Assembly: GCF_002556545.1 (NCBI RefSeq)
Contig: NZ_CP022685.1
Coordinates: forward strand, 6,178,001 to 6,242,000
DNA from: Streptomyces formicae
GTDB taxonomy: Bacteria > Actinomycetota > Actinomycetes > Streptomycetales > Streptomycetaceae
Length of the DNA stretch: 64,000 nucleotides
Reading direction: 5' to 3'
Shown here: positions 34,013 through 42,295 of the stretch, piece by piece
Layout: the number at the start of each line of letters is the position of its first letter
How positions within the stretch are numbered: the first letter of the stretch is position 1
The notes under the pieces: model-generated
The model's input: the letters and a program-made list of their open reading frames with translations, nothing else
What the model was told of the DNA's origin: nothing
The model's database searches: none
Made by a program: the position numbers and the translations under genes

Positions 34013-36616
34013 TCACGCCGTGAGCTTGCGCATCAGGCGTACCCCCTGGGACGGCTTCATGTGCGGCAGATACGCCTTGCCGATCGCCCGGGTGATGTTG
34101 GGCAGGGCCGCCGGATCCGGGTAGCACATGTACATCGGGTGGTACCTGGGCTGGAACTTCGCCTTGAAGTTGAGCAGCGAACGGAATCCGTAGACCGGTT
34201 CGAGGACGCGGCCCGCGTGGTCCAGGAGGCGTTGCAGGGCGGCGGGCGGCTCGCCGGTGTCGGAGCGGGCCAGTGGCGCTCCGGAGAGGCTCAGGAACTC
34301 GGCGCCCTCCTCCTTGAAGCCGAGTGCCGCCGACGCGATCAGGAACTCCATCGAGCCGCGGAACCCGTCGGAGCGGCGTCGCATGAAGTCCAGGGTCCAG
34401 CCCACCGGACGCGGCTCGGCGCCGTCCCCGAGCGCACCGACGTCTCCGTAGACCGGCATCCAGCTCGTGATGCCGTGCACCGTGCGGTCCTCGTCGACCG
34501 CGAGCAGACAGCGCACGTGCGGATCGTCGAGCTCGTCGAGGCCGCCGAGCGTGAAGCCCATCTCCGGCAGCCCCTTGTCGGCCACCCACTCCTCGGAGAT
34601 CGAGCGGATCTGGTCCGTCAGGGCGATCGGCGCGTCGGGGAAGGAGTGCCACTCGGCGGTGATGCCGTCCTTCTTGGCCTTGTTCAGGGCCGTGCGCACG
34701 TCCTGCCACTTCTTGCCCGTGAAGGCCAGCTCCGCGAGCGGTACGACGGTGTCCTCCGCGACCTGCACCGCACTCCAGCCCAGCGCGTCCGTACGGGCCT
34801 TGGTCTCGGCGGTGACGCTGTAGAAGCAGGGGGTCCAGCCGCGTTCGTCGCAGTACTCGGCGAAGCCGTCGATCGCGTCCGCGCGCGCGGACGCCGCGCC
34901 GAACGGGTCACCCGTGGTGAGCGCGACCGTGGAGTGCACCCGGTAGGCGACCGCGGCCCTGCCGTCCGCGGCGAACCAGTAGTGGTTGCCCGGCCAGGTC
35001 GTCAGATACGAGAGCGTGGCACCGCCGTGCGCCGCGAGCAGGGCACGCGCGCGCGTGGCCGCTTCGTCGTCGGCGTGCGTCAGGGGCCGCCGGAACGCCA
35101 CGAAGAGGGCGATCAGGGTGACCACCCAGAAGAGCATCCCGCAGTACTCGTACAGCGCGAGCGCGGTCCCGCCGACCGGGACGGGGGCCTGGCCCTGGAA
35201 GAAGAACGGTTCGTAGCTGGGCGGGAAGAACTGGGTGGGCAGGCCCGACACCAGCTTCGCGAACGTCGCCTCGGGCGTGAACTGGTCGCGCACCGCGTAG
35301 CCGATGCCCACGTAGGCGAGGCAGGCCAGCAGGAGCGCGCCGCCGACGGTCCCCAGGAGCCAGGTCACGGTGGCCTTGGCGAGGAGCTGGTCGAAAAGCC
35401 TCCGGGCGAGGAGGAGCAGCACGAGGACGAGCAGCGGCAGCAGCATCTGCTCGACGACCGCCTGGATCATCGCGGCCTTCTGGTCGGCCTGCTCGCTGCC
35501 CTCCAGGACGTAGCGGTCCGCGTGCGAGGCGATGTCGCTCAGCAGGTACGCCATGAGCCCCAGCCACAGCAGTTGCGCGGCCACCGTGATCCGCCAGGAG
35601 AGCCGCAGACCGCGCCGAAGCCCCTCGGCCAGGACCAGGAGCAGCAGCGGGATGGCGATGCCCATGAGCATCGCGGGGGAGCCGTAGAAGTGGTCCTCGG
35701 CACGGACGCGGGCGCACTCCGTGCCCGCGCTCACGCAGGCGTCCGCGATCTCCTGGGCGCTCGGGCCGCCCGAGACGTACAGGTCGAGGACGTTGAAGGG
35801 GCCGAGCGAGTCCTTGTAGAGCGTGGCGACGAGCGGGCCGATGGCGGAGGCGGCCACCACCAGGGCGACCAAGACCCGGCCCTCGGAGTGCGAGGCGTGC
35901 GGCATCCGCAGCCGGTGCGTCTCGCGGTGCGCGAGCGCGCCGAGCCCTAGACCGACGACCGTGCCGAACAGTACGAGGACGTTCTGGAGGTGGCCGACGT
36001 ACAGCGCGAGCATCAGCGGGAAGACGATCAGGGTCAGCTGGAGCCTGCGCCGCCACAGGGCGCTGAGCCGGAAGCTGAGGAAGGCGCCGACCGCGCAGGC
36101 GGCGATGCCGGGCGTGGCGGTCAGGTCCCGCGCGAGGCCGTCGAGCCAGTCCTCGCCCGCCAGCGAGCCGAGCTCGACGACCCCGGTGCCCAGCAGCGAG
36201 CCGAGCACCTGCCCGATGAACAGCACCACGCCGGTGCGCGCCGACCCCATGCGCTGTTCGGCCGCCGAGCCGAGCAGCAGCAACAACAGCGTGGATCCGA
36301 CGTAGTTGCCGATCCCCGAACACCACAGGAGCGACGTCAGCGGCGTCCACCAGCGGCCGCCCGCGAGTGCGGGCACCCCCACGCCCACGTCGTTCAGGAG
36401 CGCCTCGGGCGGGCCGCCGCCGAGGCTGCCCGTGAACGCGCCCACCGCCCACAGCGCGACGACGACGAACACGGTGACGGGCGCGCGGCGGGCCGGTTCG
36501 AAGGCCCGGCCGACGGCGCGCAGCCAGCGGACCGGGCCCCGCTCACCCGGCGGCGCGAGCGGGGCCGACGGAGCCGGGTCCTCCGCGGCGGCTGCGGATG
36601 CCTCGGAGGTGGTCAT
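34013..36616 (-). CDS. lysyl-phosphatidylglycerol synthase-type protein (MprF/DUF2156)
   Basis: An 867-residue membrane protein. The N-terminal half has a rhomboid-like arrangement of six to seven helices (segment beginning GRWWTPLTSLLWCSG), followed by more membrane segments, and the C-terminal 330 residues form a soluble DUF2156 aminoacyl-PG synthase domain (TTWPGNHYWFAADGRAAVAY, later FLIASAALGFKEEGAEFLSLSGAPLA). Such proteins transfer lysine or another residue from tRNA to phosphatidylglycerol, altering surface charge. There is no LysRS domain fused, so the donor tRNA must come from the housekeeping enzyme. The ATG at 36616 is divergent from the encapsulin gene. Confidence 0.87.
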   Translation of the reverse strand: MTTSEASAAAAEDPAPSAPLAPPGERGPVRWLRAVGRAFEPARRAPVTVFVVVALWAVGAFTGSLGGGPPEALLNDVGVGVPALAGGRWWTPLTSLLWCSGIGNYVGSTLLLLLLGSAAEQRMGSARTGVVLFIGQVLGSLLGTGVVELGSLAGEDWLDGLARDLTATPGIAACAVGAFLSFRLSALWRRRLQLTLIVFPLMLALYVGHLQNVLVLFGTVVGLGLGALAHRETHRLRMPHASHSEGRVLVALVVAASAIGPLVATLYKDSLGPFNVLDLYVSGGPSAQEIADACVSAGTECARVRAEDHFYGSPAMLMGIAIPLLLLVLAEGLRRGLRLSWRITVAAQLLWLGLMAYLLSDIASHADRYVLEGSEQADQKAAMIQAVVEQMLLPLLVLVLLLLARRLFDQLLAKATVTWLLGTVGGALLLACLAYVGIGYAVRDQFTPEATFAKLVSGLPTQFFPPSYEPFFFQGQAPVPVGGTALALYEYCGMLFWVVTLIALFVAFRRPLTHADDEAATRARALLAAHGGATLSYLTTWPGNHYWFAADGRAAVAYRVHSTVALTTGDPFGAASARADAIDGFAEYCDERGWTPCFYSVTAETKARTDALGWSAVQVAEDTVVPLAELAFTGKKWQDVRTALNKAKKDGITAEWHSFPDAPIALTDQIRSISEEWVADKGLPEMGFTLGGLDELDDPHVRCLLAVDEDRTVHGITSWMPVYGDVGALGDGAEPRPVGWTLDFMRRRSDGFRGSMEFLIASAALGFKEEGAEFLSLSGAPLARSDTGEPPAALQRLLDHAGRVLEPVYGFRSLLNFKAKFQPRYHPMYMCYPDPAALPNITRAIGKAYLPHMKPSQGVRLMRKLTA

Positions 36617-36732
36617 CTCCCGAGCCCACCAGTCGGCGGGGTCCGACACATCCCGAGCTGGGCCGAACGAGTGGAAACGCCCGCCCTGCCCAGCCGGGGG
36701 GAGATCCATTCCCGCTCGTTTGTGTAATGGCG

Positions 36733-36776
36733 CCAGCACGCTCCGTGCTGGAAGGGTGGGCGGCCTAGACCACCGC
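36733..36776 (+). promoter_or_regulatory. candidate operators upstream of the encapsulin gene
   Basis: A perfect inverted repeat CCAGCACG-CTC-CGTGCTGG (36733-36751) is followed by GGCGGCCTAGACCACC (about 36759-36774), which shares 11 of 16 positions with the DasR dre consensus. Both lie within 70 bp of the ATG at 36800. Either could bind a regulator; neither assignment is certain. Confidence 0.4.
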
Positions 36777-36799
36777 GGGTACTGGGGAGGGCATAGCCA

Positions 36800-38206
36800 A
36801 TGTCGGTAGGCGAAGAGATCCGTGCCGAGTCGGAGCAGCCGCAGCAGAGTCTCGGCACGTCGGCGGCACGGAATCTGGCCACCACCACCAAGTCGGCACC
36901 GCAGATGCAGGAGATCAGCTCCCGCTGGCTGCTGCGGATGCTGCCATGGGTGCAGGTACAGGGCGGTACGTACCGGGTGAACCGAAGGCTGAGCTACTCG
37001 GTTGGCGACGGCCGGGTGACCTTCGTGAAGACGGGGGACCAGGTCCAGGTCATCCCCGCCGAGCTCGGTGAGCTGCCCGTGCTGCGCGACTTCGAGGACC
37101 AGGACGTGCTCGGGGAGCTCGCGCAGCGCTGCCGCCAGCGTGAATTCGCCGCGGGTGAGGTCCTGGCCTCCTTCGGCAGCGCGGCGGACGAGGTGTTCCT
37201 GCTCGCGCACGGCCGCGTCGAGCAGATCGGCACGGGTCCTTACGGCGACGACACGGTGCTCGGGACGCTCGCCGACGGCGCCTACTTCGGCGAGCAGGCG
37301 CTCGTCGACGCCGAGTCGATCTGGGAGTACACCACGCGCGCGGTGACCGCGTGCACCGTCCTGACGCTGCCCCGCCAGGACCTCGAACAGGTCGCCGAGC
37401 GCTCGGAGTCGCTGCGCGCCCACCTCCAGCAGCTGCGCACCGTGCCTGCGCAGCGCACCAACGCGTTCGGTGAAGCGGCCATCGACCTCTCGGCGGGCCA
37501 CGTCGGCGAAGCGGTGCTGCCCGGCACGTTCGTCGACTACGAATCGTCCCCGCGCGAGTACGAGTTGAGCGTCGCCCAGACCGTGCTGCGCATCCACACG
37601 CGCGTGGCCGACCTCTACAACCAGCCGATGAACCAGACCGAGCACCAGCTGCGGCTGACCGTCGAGGCGCTCAAGGAGCGCCAGGAGCACGAGCTCATCA
37701 ACAACCGCGAGTTCGGACTCCTGAACAACTGCGAGTACGACCAGCGCCTTCAGCCGCACGACGGCGTGCCCAGCCCGGACGACCTGGACGAGCTGCTCAG
37801 CCGCAGGCGCGGATCCAAGCTCTTCCTCGCCCACCCGCGCGCGATCGCCGCGTTCGGCCGCGAGCTCAACAAGCGCGGGCTCGTCCCCGAGACCATCGAC
37901 GTGGGCGGCACCCGGATCCCGACCTGGCGCGGGGTGCCGATCTACCCGTGCAACAAGATCCCGGTCACCGAGGCGCGGACGACGTCCATCATCTGCATGC
38001 GTACGGGAGAGGACGAGCAGGGCGTCGTCGGGCTGCACCAGACGGGCATCCCCGACGAGATCGAGCCGAGCCTGTCCGTGCGGTTCATGGGCATCAGCGA
38101 GCAGGCGATCATCTCGTACCTGGTGTCGACCTACTACTCCGCCGCGGTGCTCGTGCCCGATGCGCTCGGCGTACTGGAGAACGTCGAGATCGGCCGCTGG
38201 AGGTGA
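36800..38206 (+). CDS. eshA: Family 2B encapsulin shell protein with cyclic-nucleotide-binding-like insertion (EshA-type)
   Basis: A 468-residue protein. Residues 35-85 start the HK97-like fold ([22 protein letters not shown]), a cNMP-binding-like domain is inserted at about 88-212 ([21 protein letters not shown]), and the shell fold resumes from about 230 to the end ([26 protein letters not shown], then [20 protein letters not shown]). This matches Family 2B encapsulins such as Streptomyces EshA, which self-assemble into closed protein compartments. In the phosphate-binding cassette the Arg-Ser of CRP is replaced by Trp-Glu. The downstream polyprenyl synthase is the expected cargo. Confidence 0.9.
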   Translation: MSVGEEIRAESEQPQQSLGTSAARNLATTTKSAPQMQEISSRWLLRMLPWVQVQGGTYRVNRRLSYSVGDGRVTFVKTGDQVQVIPAELGELPVLRDFEDQDVLGELAQRCRQREFAAGEVLASFGSAADEVFLLAHGRVEQIGTGPYGDDTVLGTLADGAYFGEQALVDAESIWEYTTRAVTACTVLTLPRQDLEQVAERSESLRAHLQQLRTVPAQRTNAFGEAAIDLSAGHVGEAVLPGTFVDYESSPREYELSVAQTVLRIHTRVADLYNQPMNQTEHQLRLTVEALKERQEHELINNREFGLLNNCEYDQRLQPHDGVPSPDDLDELLSRRRGSKLFLAHPRAIAAFGRELNKRGLVPETIDVGGTRIPTWRGVPIYPCNKIPVTEARTTSIICMRTGEDEQGVVGLHQTGIPDEIEPSLSVRFMGISEQAIISYLVSTYYSAAVLVPDALGVLENVEIGRWR

Positions 38207-38314
38207 GAGAACGGCCGTGGTCGTGTTCGTGCTCGACGCACCGGGTACATGCCTTTCGTACGCGCCCACAGGCCGAGGAAAAGCCACCGTCCACATCCTT
38301 TTCGGGGTGAGTCC

Positions 38315-39403
38315 ATGACGGACACGACGGCAGGTTCGGGGTTCCGTACGGGTTCGGAGGCGGAAGCGGGCGCGGGACGTGAGGCCGGTGAGATATTGGC
38401 GGCCGCGCGGCTCTGCGTCGATCCGGAGCTTCGCCGGGCCGTGGACTCGCTGCCCGGGTCCATGCGCCGGGTCGCGCTCTACCACTTCGGTTGGGAGCAC
38501 GCGGACGGTACGGCCGCGGCCGGCCACGCGGGCAAGGCCATCAGGCCCGCGCTCGTGCTCGCCGCGGTGCGGGCGCTCGGCGGGGAGCCCGCGATGGCCG
38601 TGCGGGCCGCGGCGGCCGTCGAGTTGATCCACAACTTCACGCTGCTGCACGACGACGTAATGGGCCGCGACCCCACGCGTCGGCACCGGCCCGCCGCGTG
38701 GACCGTGTTCGGTGACGCCGACGCGATCCTTGCCGGGGACGCCTTGCAGGCACTGGCGCAGCGGCTGCTCGCCGAGGACCCCCATCCCGGGGCCTCGGTG
38801 GCGGCCGCCCGCCTTGCGGCGTGCGTGGTGGAGTTGTGCGCGGGGCAGCACGCCGACTGGGCGTTGGAGCGGCGCGGGCCCGACGAGGTCACGCTCGACG
38901 AGTGCCTCGCGATGGCCGAGGCCAGGACGGGGGCGTTGCTCGGGTGTGCGTGTGCGCTGGGGGCGGTGTACGCGGGGGCGGGCTGCGAGGAGGTCGAGGC
39001 GCTCGACGGGTTCGGGCGCGAGGCCGGGCTCGCGTTCCAGCTCATCGACGACGTCATCGGGATCTGGGGGGATCCGGGGCGGGCCGGGAAGCCCGCGGGG
39101 GCGGATCTCGCGGCCCGGAGGAAGTCGTTGCCCGTGGTGGCCGCGTTGGGGTCGGGGACGGTGGCCGCGGGGGAGCTGGCGGAGTTGTACGGCACGGGGG
39201 CGGCGGGATCGGGTTCGGGGGAGGGTGAGTTGGCGCGGGTCGCCGTGGCCGTGGAGAGGGCCGGGGGACGGGACTGGGCGCAGGTGCACGCGGCGGACCG
39301 GATGTCCCGGGCGGTGGGGCAGTTGGCGCGGGCCGTGCCCGATCCGGAGGCCGCGGGTGGGTTGTTGGCGCTCGCGGAGTTCGTCACTCGCCGTACGTAT
39401 TGA
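38315..39403 (+). CDS. polyprenyl diphosphate synthase, predicted encapsulin cargo
   Basis: A 362-residue trans-prenyltransferase. The first Asp-rich motif DDVMGRD is at 113-119 and the second region is FQLIDDVIGIWGD (about 241-253), with GKAIRPAL near 73-80. Residues 1-25 are a Gly/Ala/Ser/Thr-rich tail without hydrophobic segments, the type used as targeting peptide by Family 2 encapsulin cargo. The ATG at 38315 follows GGGGTGAG. It lies 108 bp after the shell gene on the same strand. Chain length is not readable; it should make GPP, FPP or longer for terpene or quinone synthesis. Confidence 0.88.
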   Translation: MTDTTAGSGFRTGSEAEAGAGREAGEILAAARLCVDPELRRAVDSLPGSMRRVALYHFGWEHADGTAAAGHAGKAIRPALVLAAVRALGGEPAMAVRAAAAVELIHNFTLLHDDVMGRDPTRRHRPAAWTVFGDADAILAGDALQALAQRLLAEDPHPGASVAAARLAACVVELCAGQHADWALERRGPDEVTLDECLAMAEARTGALLGCACALGAVYAGAGCEEVEALDGFGREAGLAFQLIDDVIGIWGDPGRAGKPAGADLAARRKSLPVVAALGSGTVAAGELAELYGTGAAGSGSGEGELARVAVAVERAGGRDWAQVHAADRMSRAVGQLARAVPDPEAAGGLLALAEFVTRRTY

Positions 39404-39480
39404 GGGTGCGGCTTAAGGTGCGGCAGCTTGCGGGTGCGCCAGGGGCGGGTGCGTGACGCGTCGGCTCGTTGGACGTCGGC

Positions 39481-39636
39481 TCGTTGGGTGTCGCCCGCCC
39501 CGTGATGCGCTCGTTGGGTGTCGCCCGCCCCGTGATGCGCTCGTCCCCTCACACAGCCAAGCAGCCAAGCAGCCACGCATCCACGCAGGTACGCAGGTAT
39601 GCATCCACACAGGCACGCAATCACGCAGCCACGCGG
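39481..39636. repeat. 30-bp perfect tandem repeat and degenerate CACGCA-rich array
   Basis: Bases 39481-39510 and 39511-39540 are two perfect copies of a 30-bp unit (TCGTTGGGTGTCGCCCGCCC plus CGTGATGCGC), preceded by partial copies near 39465. From about 39556 to 39636 follows a degenerate array of 8- to 9-bp units (AGCCAAGC, CCACGCAT, CCACGCAGG, and so on). This is the only content I see in the 307-bp gap before the GNAT gene. Confidence 0.85.
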
Positions 39637-39710
39637 CCGTCCGCCCACGGAGGTGATCGCTTAGGGTGCAACCGCTGGCGTGAGCGGTGTAGTTGGGTGA
39701 GGTGTGGGCT

Positions 39711-40325
39711 GTGGGTGTGGCGATACGGCGGGCCGGGGTGGCCGATCGGGCGGACATCGTCCGGCTGCTCGACGAGGCGTTCCTGCGGGATCCGGTGAGC
39801 AGTTGGGTGTTTCCCGGCGAGGAGCACCGGCGGCGCATGCACGGCGGGCTGATGGCGGCCTTCTTCGATCTCGCGCTCGCCGAGGGGTACGTCGATGTGA
39901 CCGAGGACGGCGATGCCGCCGCCCTGTGGTGGTCGGTGCCCGGCGGGGTGGCCGAGGGGGAGGAGGACGGGCCCGCGCTGCTGCGTGAGGCCGTGGACGC
40001 CGAGAACGAACGCGTCGAGCTCATCGGGCGGTTGACGGACGCGATCCACCCGACCGACCGGGCCCACGAGTATCTGCACATGATCGCCGTGCGGCCGGAG
40101 CGGCAGGGCGAAGGGCTCGGCACGGAGTTGGTCAACGCCGTCCTCGAGCGGTGCGACCGCGACGGGCTGCACGCCTACCTCGAAGCGAGCAACGCGCGCA
40201 GCCGCGACCTGTACGCGCGACTCGGGTTCGTCTTCATGGGGACGGCGCTGGACCTGCCCGACGGCCCGCGCATGTGGCCGATGTGGCGTGAGCCGCGCGG
40301 AGTTGTGGGCGGGGTCAGCGGCTGA
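39711..40325 (+). CDS. GNAT-family N-acetyltransferase
   Basis: A 204-residue acetyltransferase. Motif A is HMIAVRPERQGEGLGTELV (acetyl-CoA pyrophosphate loop RPERQGEGLG), and motif B contains HAYLEASNARSRDLYARLGFVF. The substrate is unknown. I chose the GTG at 39711, with GGTGAGG upstream; a GTG at 39717 and a TTG at 39693 are close alternatives. It stands behind a repeat-rich gap and is not obviously part of the encapsulin unit, although it is on the same strand. Confidence 0.87.
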   Translation: MGVAIRRAGVADRADIVRLLDEAFLRDPVSSWVFPGEEHRRRMHGGLMAAFFDLALAEGYVDVTEDGDAAALWWSVPGGVAEGEEDGPALLREAVDAENERVELIGRLTDAIHPTDRAHEYLHMIAVRPERQGEGLGTELVNAVLERCDRDGLHAYLEASNARSRDLYARLGFVFMGTALDLPDGPRMWPMWREPRGVVGGVSG

Positions 40326-40372
40326 CGGCGCGGGGGCTGCCTCGCTGTTCGTGGCCGGAATAGCCTGAAGCC

Positions 40373-40726
40373 ATGGGCAGTGATGGGGGCGGGGCAGGCC
40401 CCGGAGTGCAGGGTGAACCCGTGTGCGCGCGCTGTGGGCAGATCGTGGGTACGGCGATCCGGCGGCGCAAAGTGCTCGGGGTGTTCGTCCCCGTGTGGGG
40501 GCCGGGACCGTGCCGTAACCCGGAGTGTGCGGCGTACGTCGTGGACGAGGAGAGCGGGGAGGCCGCCGTCCGGCGTCGCGGGCACGGGCATTCCCACTCG
40601 CGGGTCAGGTCCAGGGGCCGACGGGACGCCGAGGGCCCCGGGGTGTCCGGGGGCGTGGGTTCGTCCGGCGGGGAGGACGCGCCGGACGTCGGGAGTGCCG
40701 ATGCCGGGGCCGCCGGGGGCCGTTGA
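40373..40726 (+). CDS. small hypothetical protein with a zinc-ribbon-like cysteine pattern
   Basis: A 117-residue protein. The first half has CARCGQ and CRNPEC, spaced as a possible zinc ribbon; the second half is Gly/Arg/Asp-rich and probably disordered (HGHSHSRVRSRGRRDAEG). No known family comes to mind. The ATG at 40373 is preceded by a weak GAAGCC. It is 47 bp after the GNAT gene and might be cotranscribed. Confidence 0.6.
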   Translation: MGSDGGGAGPGVQGEPVCARCGQIVGTAIRRRKVLGVFVPVWGPGPCRNPECAAYVVDEESGEAAVRRRGHGHSHSRVRSRGRRDAEGPGVSGGVGSSGGEDAPDVGSADAGAAGGR

Positions 40727-40749
40727 CACGGAAGGGCGGTGGGTTGTTC

Positions 40750-40785
40750 GCCTTCTTGCGCCTTCTTGCGCCTTCTTGCGCCTTC
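40750..40785. repeat. 10-bp tandem repeat upstream of the DUF1648 operon
   Basis: Three and a half head-to-tail copies of CCTTCTTGCG (period 10, about one helical turn) end about 12 bp before a possible -10 (TAGGAT, 40796-40801) for the DUF1648/GntR pair. Confidence 0.8.
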
Positions 40786-40822
40786 ATTGTTCTAGTAGGA
40801 TGCGAACAAGGGAGGTTTTCAT

Positions 40823-41860
40823 ATGTCGCAGGTTGAGGGGTTCGTTGGAGATTCCGGTCGCGGGAGTCGTCGCGCCGATGCTCGTCTTGTCTCGCTCGCC
40901 GTCCTGCCTTTCGTGCTCGCGTTCCTCGTGGAGTTGGCGGTGTACGCCGCGCTGAGGGACCGGCTGCCCGGGCGGATGGCCAGTCACTTCGGTCCCGACG
41001 GCGCCGCCGACGGGTACGTCGGGCGGGGCGCCTTTCTCGCCGTGGGCGGCGGGCTGTTCGTGGGGCTCGGCGCGGTGGGCGCGTTCGTGGCGCTGAAGAG
41101 CGGATATCGCGCGTACCGGCGTGGAGTGGTGGGGCTGCTGGCCGGTTGCTGGGCGACCGCCGCGTTCCTCGGGTGGCCGATGACGGCGAGCCTCGTCGCC
41201 AACCGTGACCTCGCGGACGGCGCGTCGGCCCGGTTCCCGCTGTGGCAGTTGGCCGTGACCGTCGGCGTCGCCGCGGTGGCGGCGGGGATCGGGGCCCTCC
41301 TCGGGCTCGCGCTGGCCCGGCGTACGGCGCTGCCGGACGTGCACGGGGGCGGCGCCGTGCGGGACACCGATGCCGCGCGGCTCGGGCTCGGCGATGCGGA
41401 GCAGGCCGGGTGGGTGCGCAGGACGGGCTCGCCGTGGCTCTTCGGGCTCGGTGTCGCGACGGCCGGGGCGGGGGTCGGCCTGGCGTGGGTGCAGCGGGAG
41501 TGGGTGGCCCCGCTCTCCCTGGTCGCGGCCGGGCTGCTCGTCGCCGCGTTCGCCAGGCCCTGCGTCGCCGTCGACCGGCGCGGTCTCACCGTCTCGCCGA
41601 GCGTGGTGCCCTGGCCGCGCGTACGGCTGCCGCTCGACCGGATGGAGCGGGCGGACAGCGAGTACGTCAACGCCGTTGGCGACTACGGGGGTTGGGGCTA
41701 CCGGGTGTGGCCAGGGCGGTCCGGGATCATCCTCAGGTCCGGCGAGGCGCTGGTCGTGCGGCGCACGAGTGGCAGGGTGTTCGCGGTGACCGTGGAGGAC
41801 TCGGCCACGGCTGCCGCGCTCCTCAACACCCTGGTCGAACGACGGACCGCGGAGCGCTGA
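40823..41860 (+). CDS. DUF1648-domain membrane protein
   Basis: A 345-residue protein with about six membrane helices. The N-terminal part LPGRMASHFGPDGAADGYVGR is the DUF1648 signature (P-x-H-F/W-x-x-x-G-x-A-D), seen in SdpI-like immunity proteins. A soluble C-terminal portion follows. The next gene, 4 bp downstream, is a YtrA-type GntR regulator; this pairing is recurrent in actinobacteria and suggests an envelope-stress or antimicrobial-defence function, inferred by context. The ATG at 40823 follows GGGAGG. Confidence 0.82.
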   Translation: MSQVEGFVGDSGRGSRRADARLVSLAVLPFVLAFLVELAVYAALRDRLPGRMASHFGPDGAADGYVGRGAFLAVGGGLFVGLGAVGAFVALKSGYRAYRRGVVGLLAGCWATAAFLGWPMTASLVANRDLADGASARFPLWQLAVTVGVAAVAAGIGALLGLALARRTALPDVHGGGAVRDTDAARLGLGDAEQAGWVRRTGSPWLFGLGVATAGAGVGLAWVQREWVAPLSLVAAGLLVAAFARPCVAVDRRGLTVSPSVVPWPRVRLPLDRMERADSEYVNAVGDYGGWGYRVWPGRSGIILRSGEALVVRRTSGRVFAVTVEDSATAAALLNTLVERRTAER

Positions 41861-41864
41861 CGAC

Positions 41865-42224
41865 ATGTTGTTCCGGATCGATACGACATCGGCCGTGCCG
41901 CTCGGCGACCAGATCGCGGCCTGCGCGCGCCGCGCCGTCGTCGACGGCAGCGTCGGCCCCGGGGAGCGGCTGCCCGCCGCCCGGATGCTCGCGGGATCGC
42001 TCGGCGTGAACGTCCACACCGTGCTCCGCGGCTACCAGCGCCTGCGGGACGAGGGGCTGATCGAGCTCCGCAGGGGGCGGGGTGCCATCGTCGCCGACAG
42101 CGCGGCGGCGCGGGCCCGCGCCCAACTCGTGGAGCGGGTGCGGGAGTTCGTATCGGACGCGCTCGACCTCGGGCTTTCCGATGACGAGGTTCTCTCGATG
42201 GTGGGGGCCGCCCTGAAGGCGTGA
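41865..42224 (+). CDS. GntR-family regulator, YtrA subfamily
   Basis: A 119-residue short GntR repressor: a winged helix (ERLPAARMLAGSLGVNVHTVLRGYQRLRDEGL) and only a short C-terminal helical dimerisation part, which defines the YtrA group. Members regulate adjacent membrane-protein genes in response to cell-wall stress. It is directly coupled to the DUF1648 gene and probably represses its own operon, whose promoter region carries the 10-bp repeats. Confidence 0.9.
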   Translation: MLFRIDTTSAVPLGDQIAACARRAVVDGSVGPGERLPAARMLAGSLGVNVHTVLRGYQRLRDEGLIELRRGRGAIVADSAAARARAQLVERVREFVSDALDLGLSDDEVLSMVGAALKA

Positions 42225-42295
42225 GGCCGTCCGGGGGCCCGGCTCCGGCGGGGGTAGGGTCCCACGGTCGGTGATGTCGCCCGGGGAGGGGTTCG

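Noticed and set aside
30106-34023. Plus-strand open frame of about 1300 codons over the antiporter and following genes
   Set aside because: It is the out-of-frame shadow of the antiporter and of minus-strand genes, with no recognisable domain.
36617-39289. Very long minus-strand open frame continuing upstream of the LPG synthase gene through the encapsulin region
   Set aside because: It is antisense to two well-supported plus-strand genes, has Arg/Pro/Ala-biased composition typical of shadow frames in high-GC DNA, and the LPG synthase has a good ATG at 36616.
39481-39540. Two 30-bp repeats considered as attachment site direct repeats
   Set aside because: They are immediately adjacent (tandem), not flanking any element, and no integrase or tRNA gene is near.
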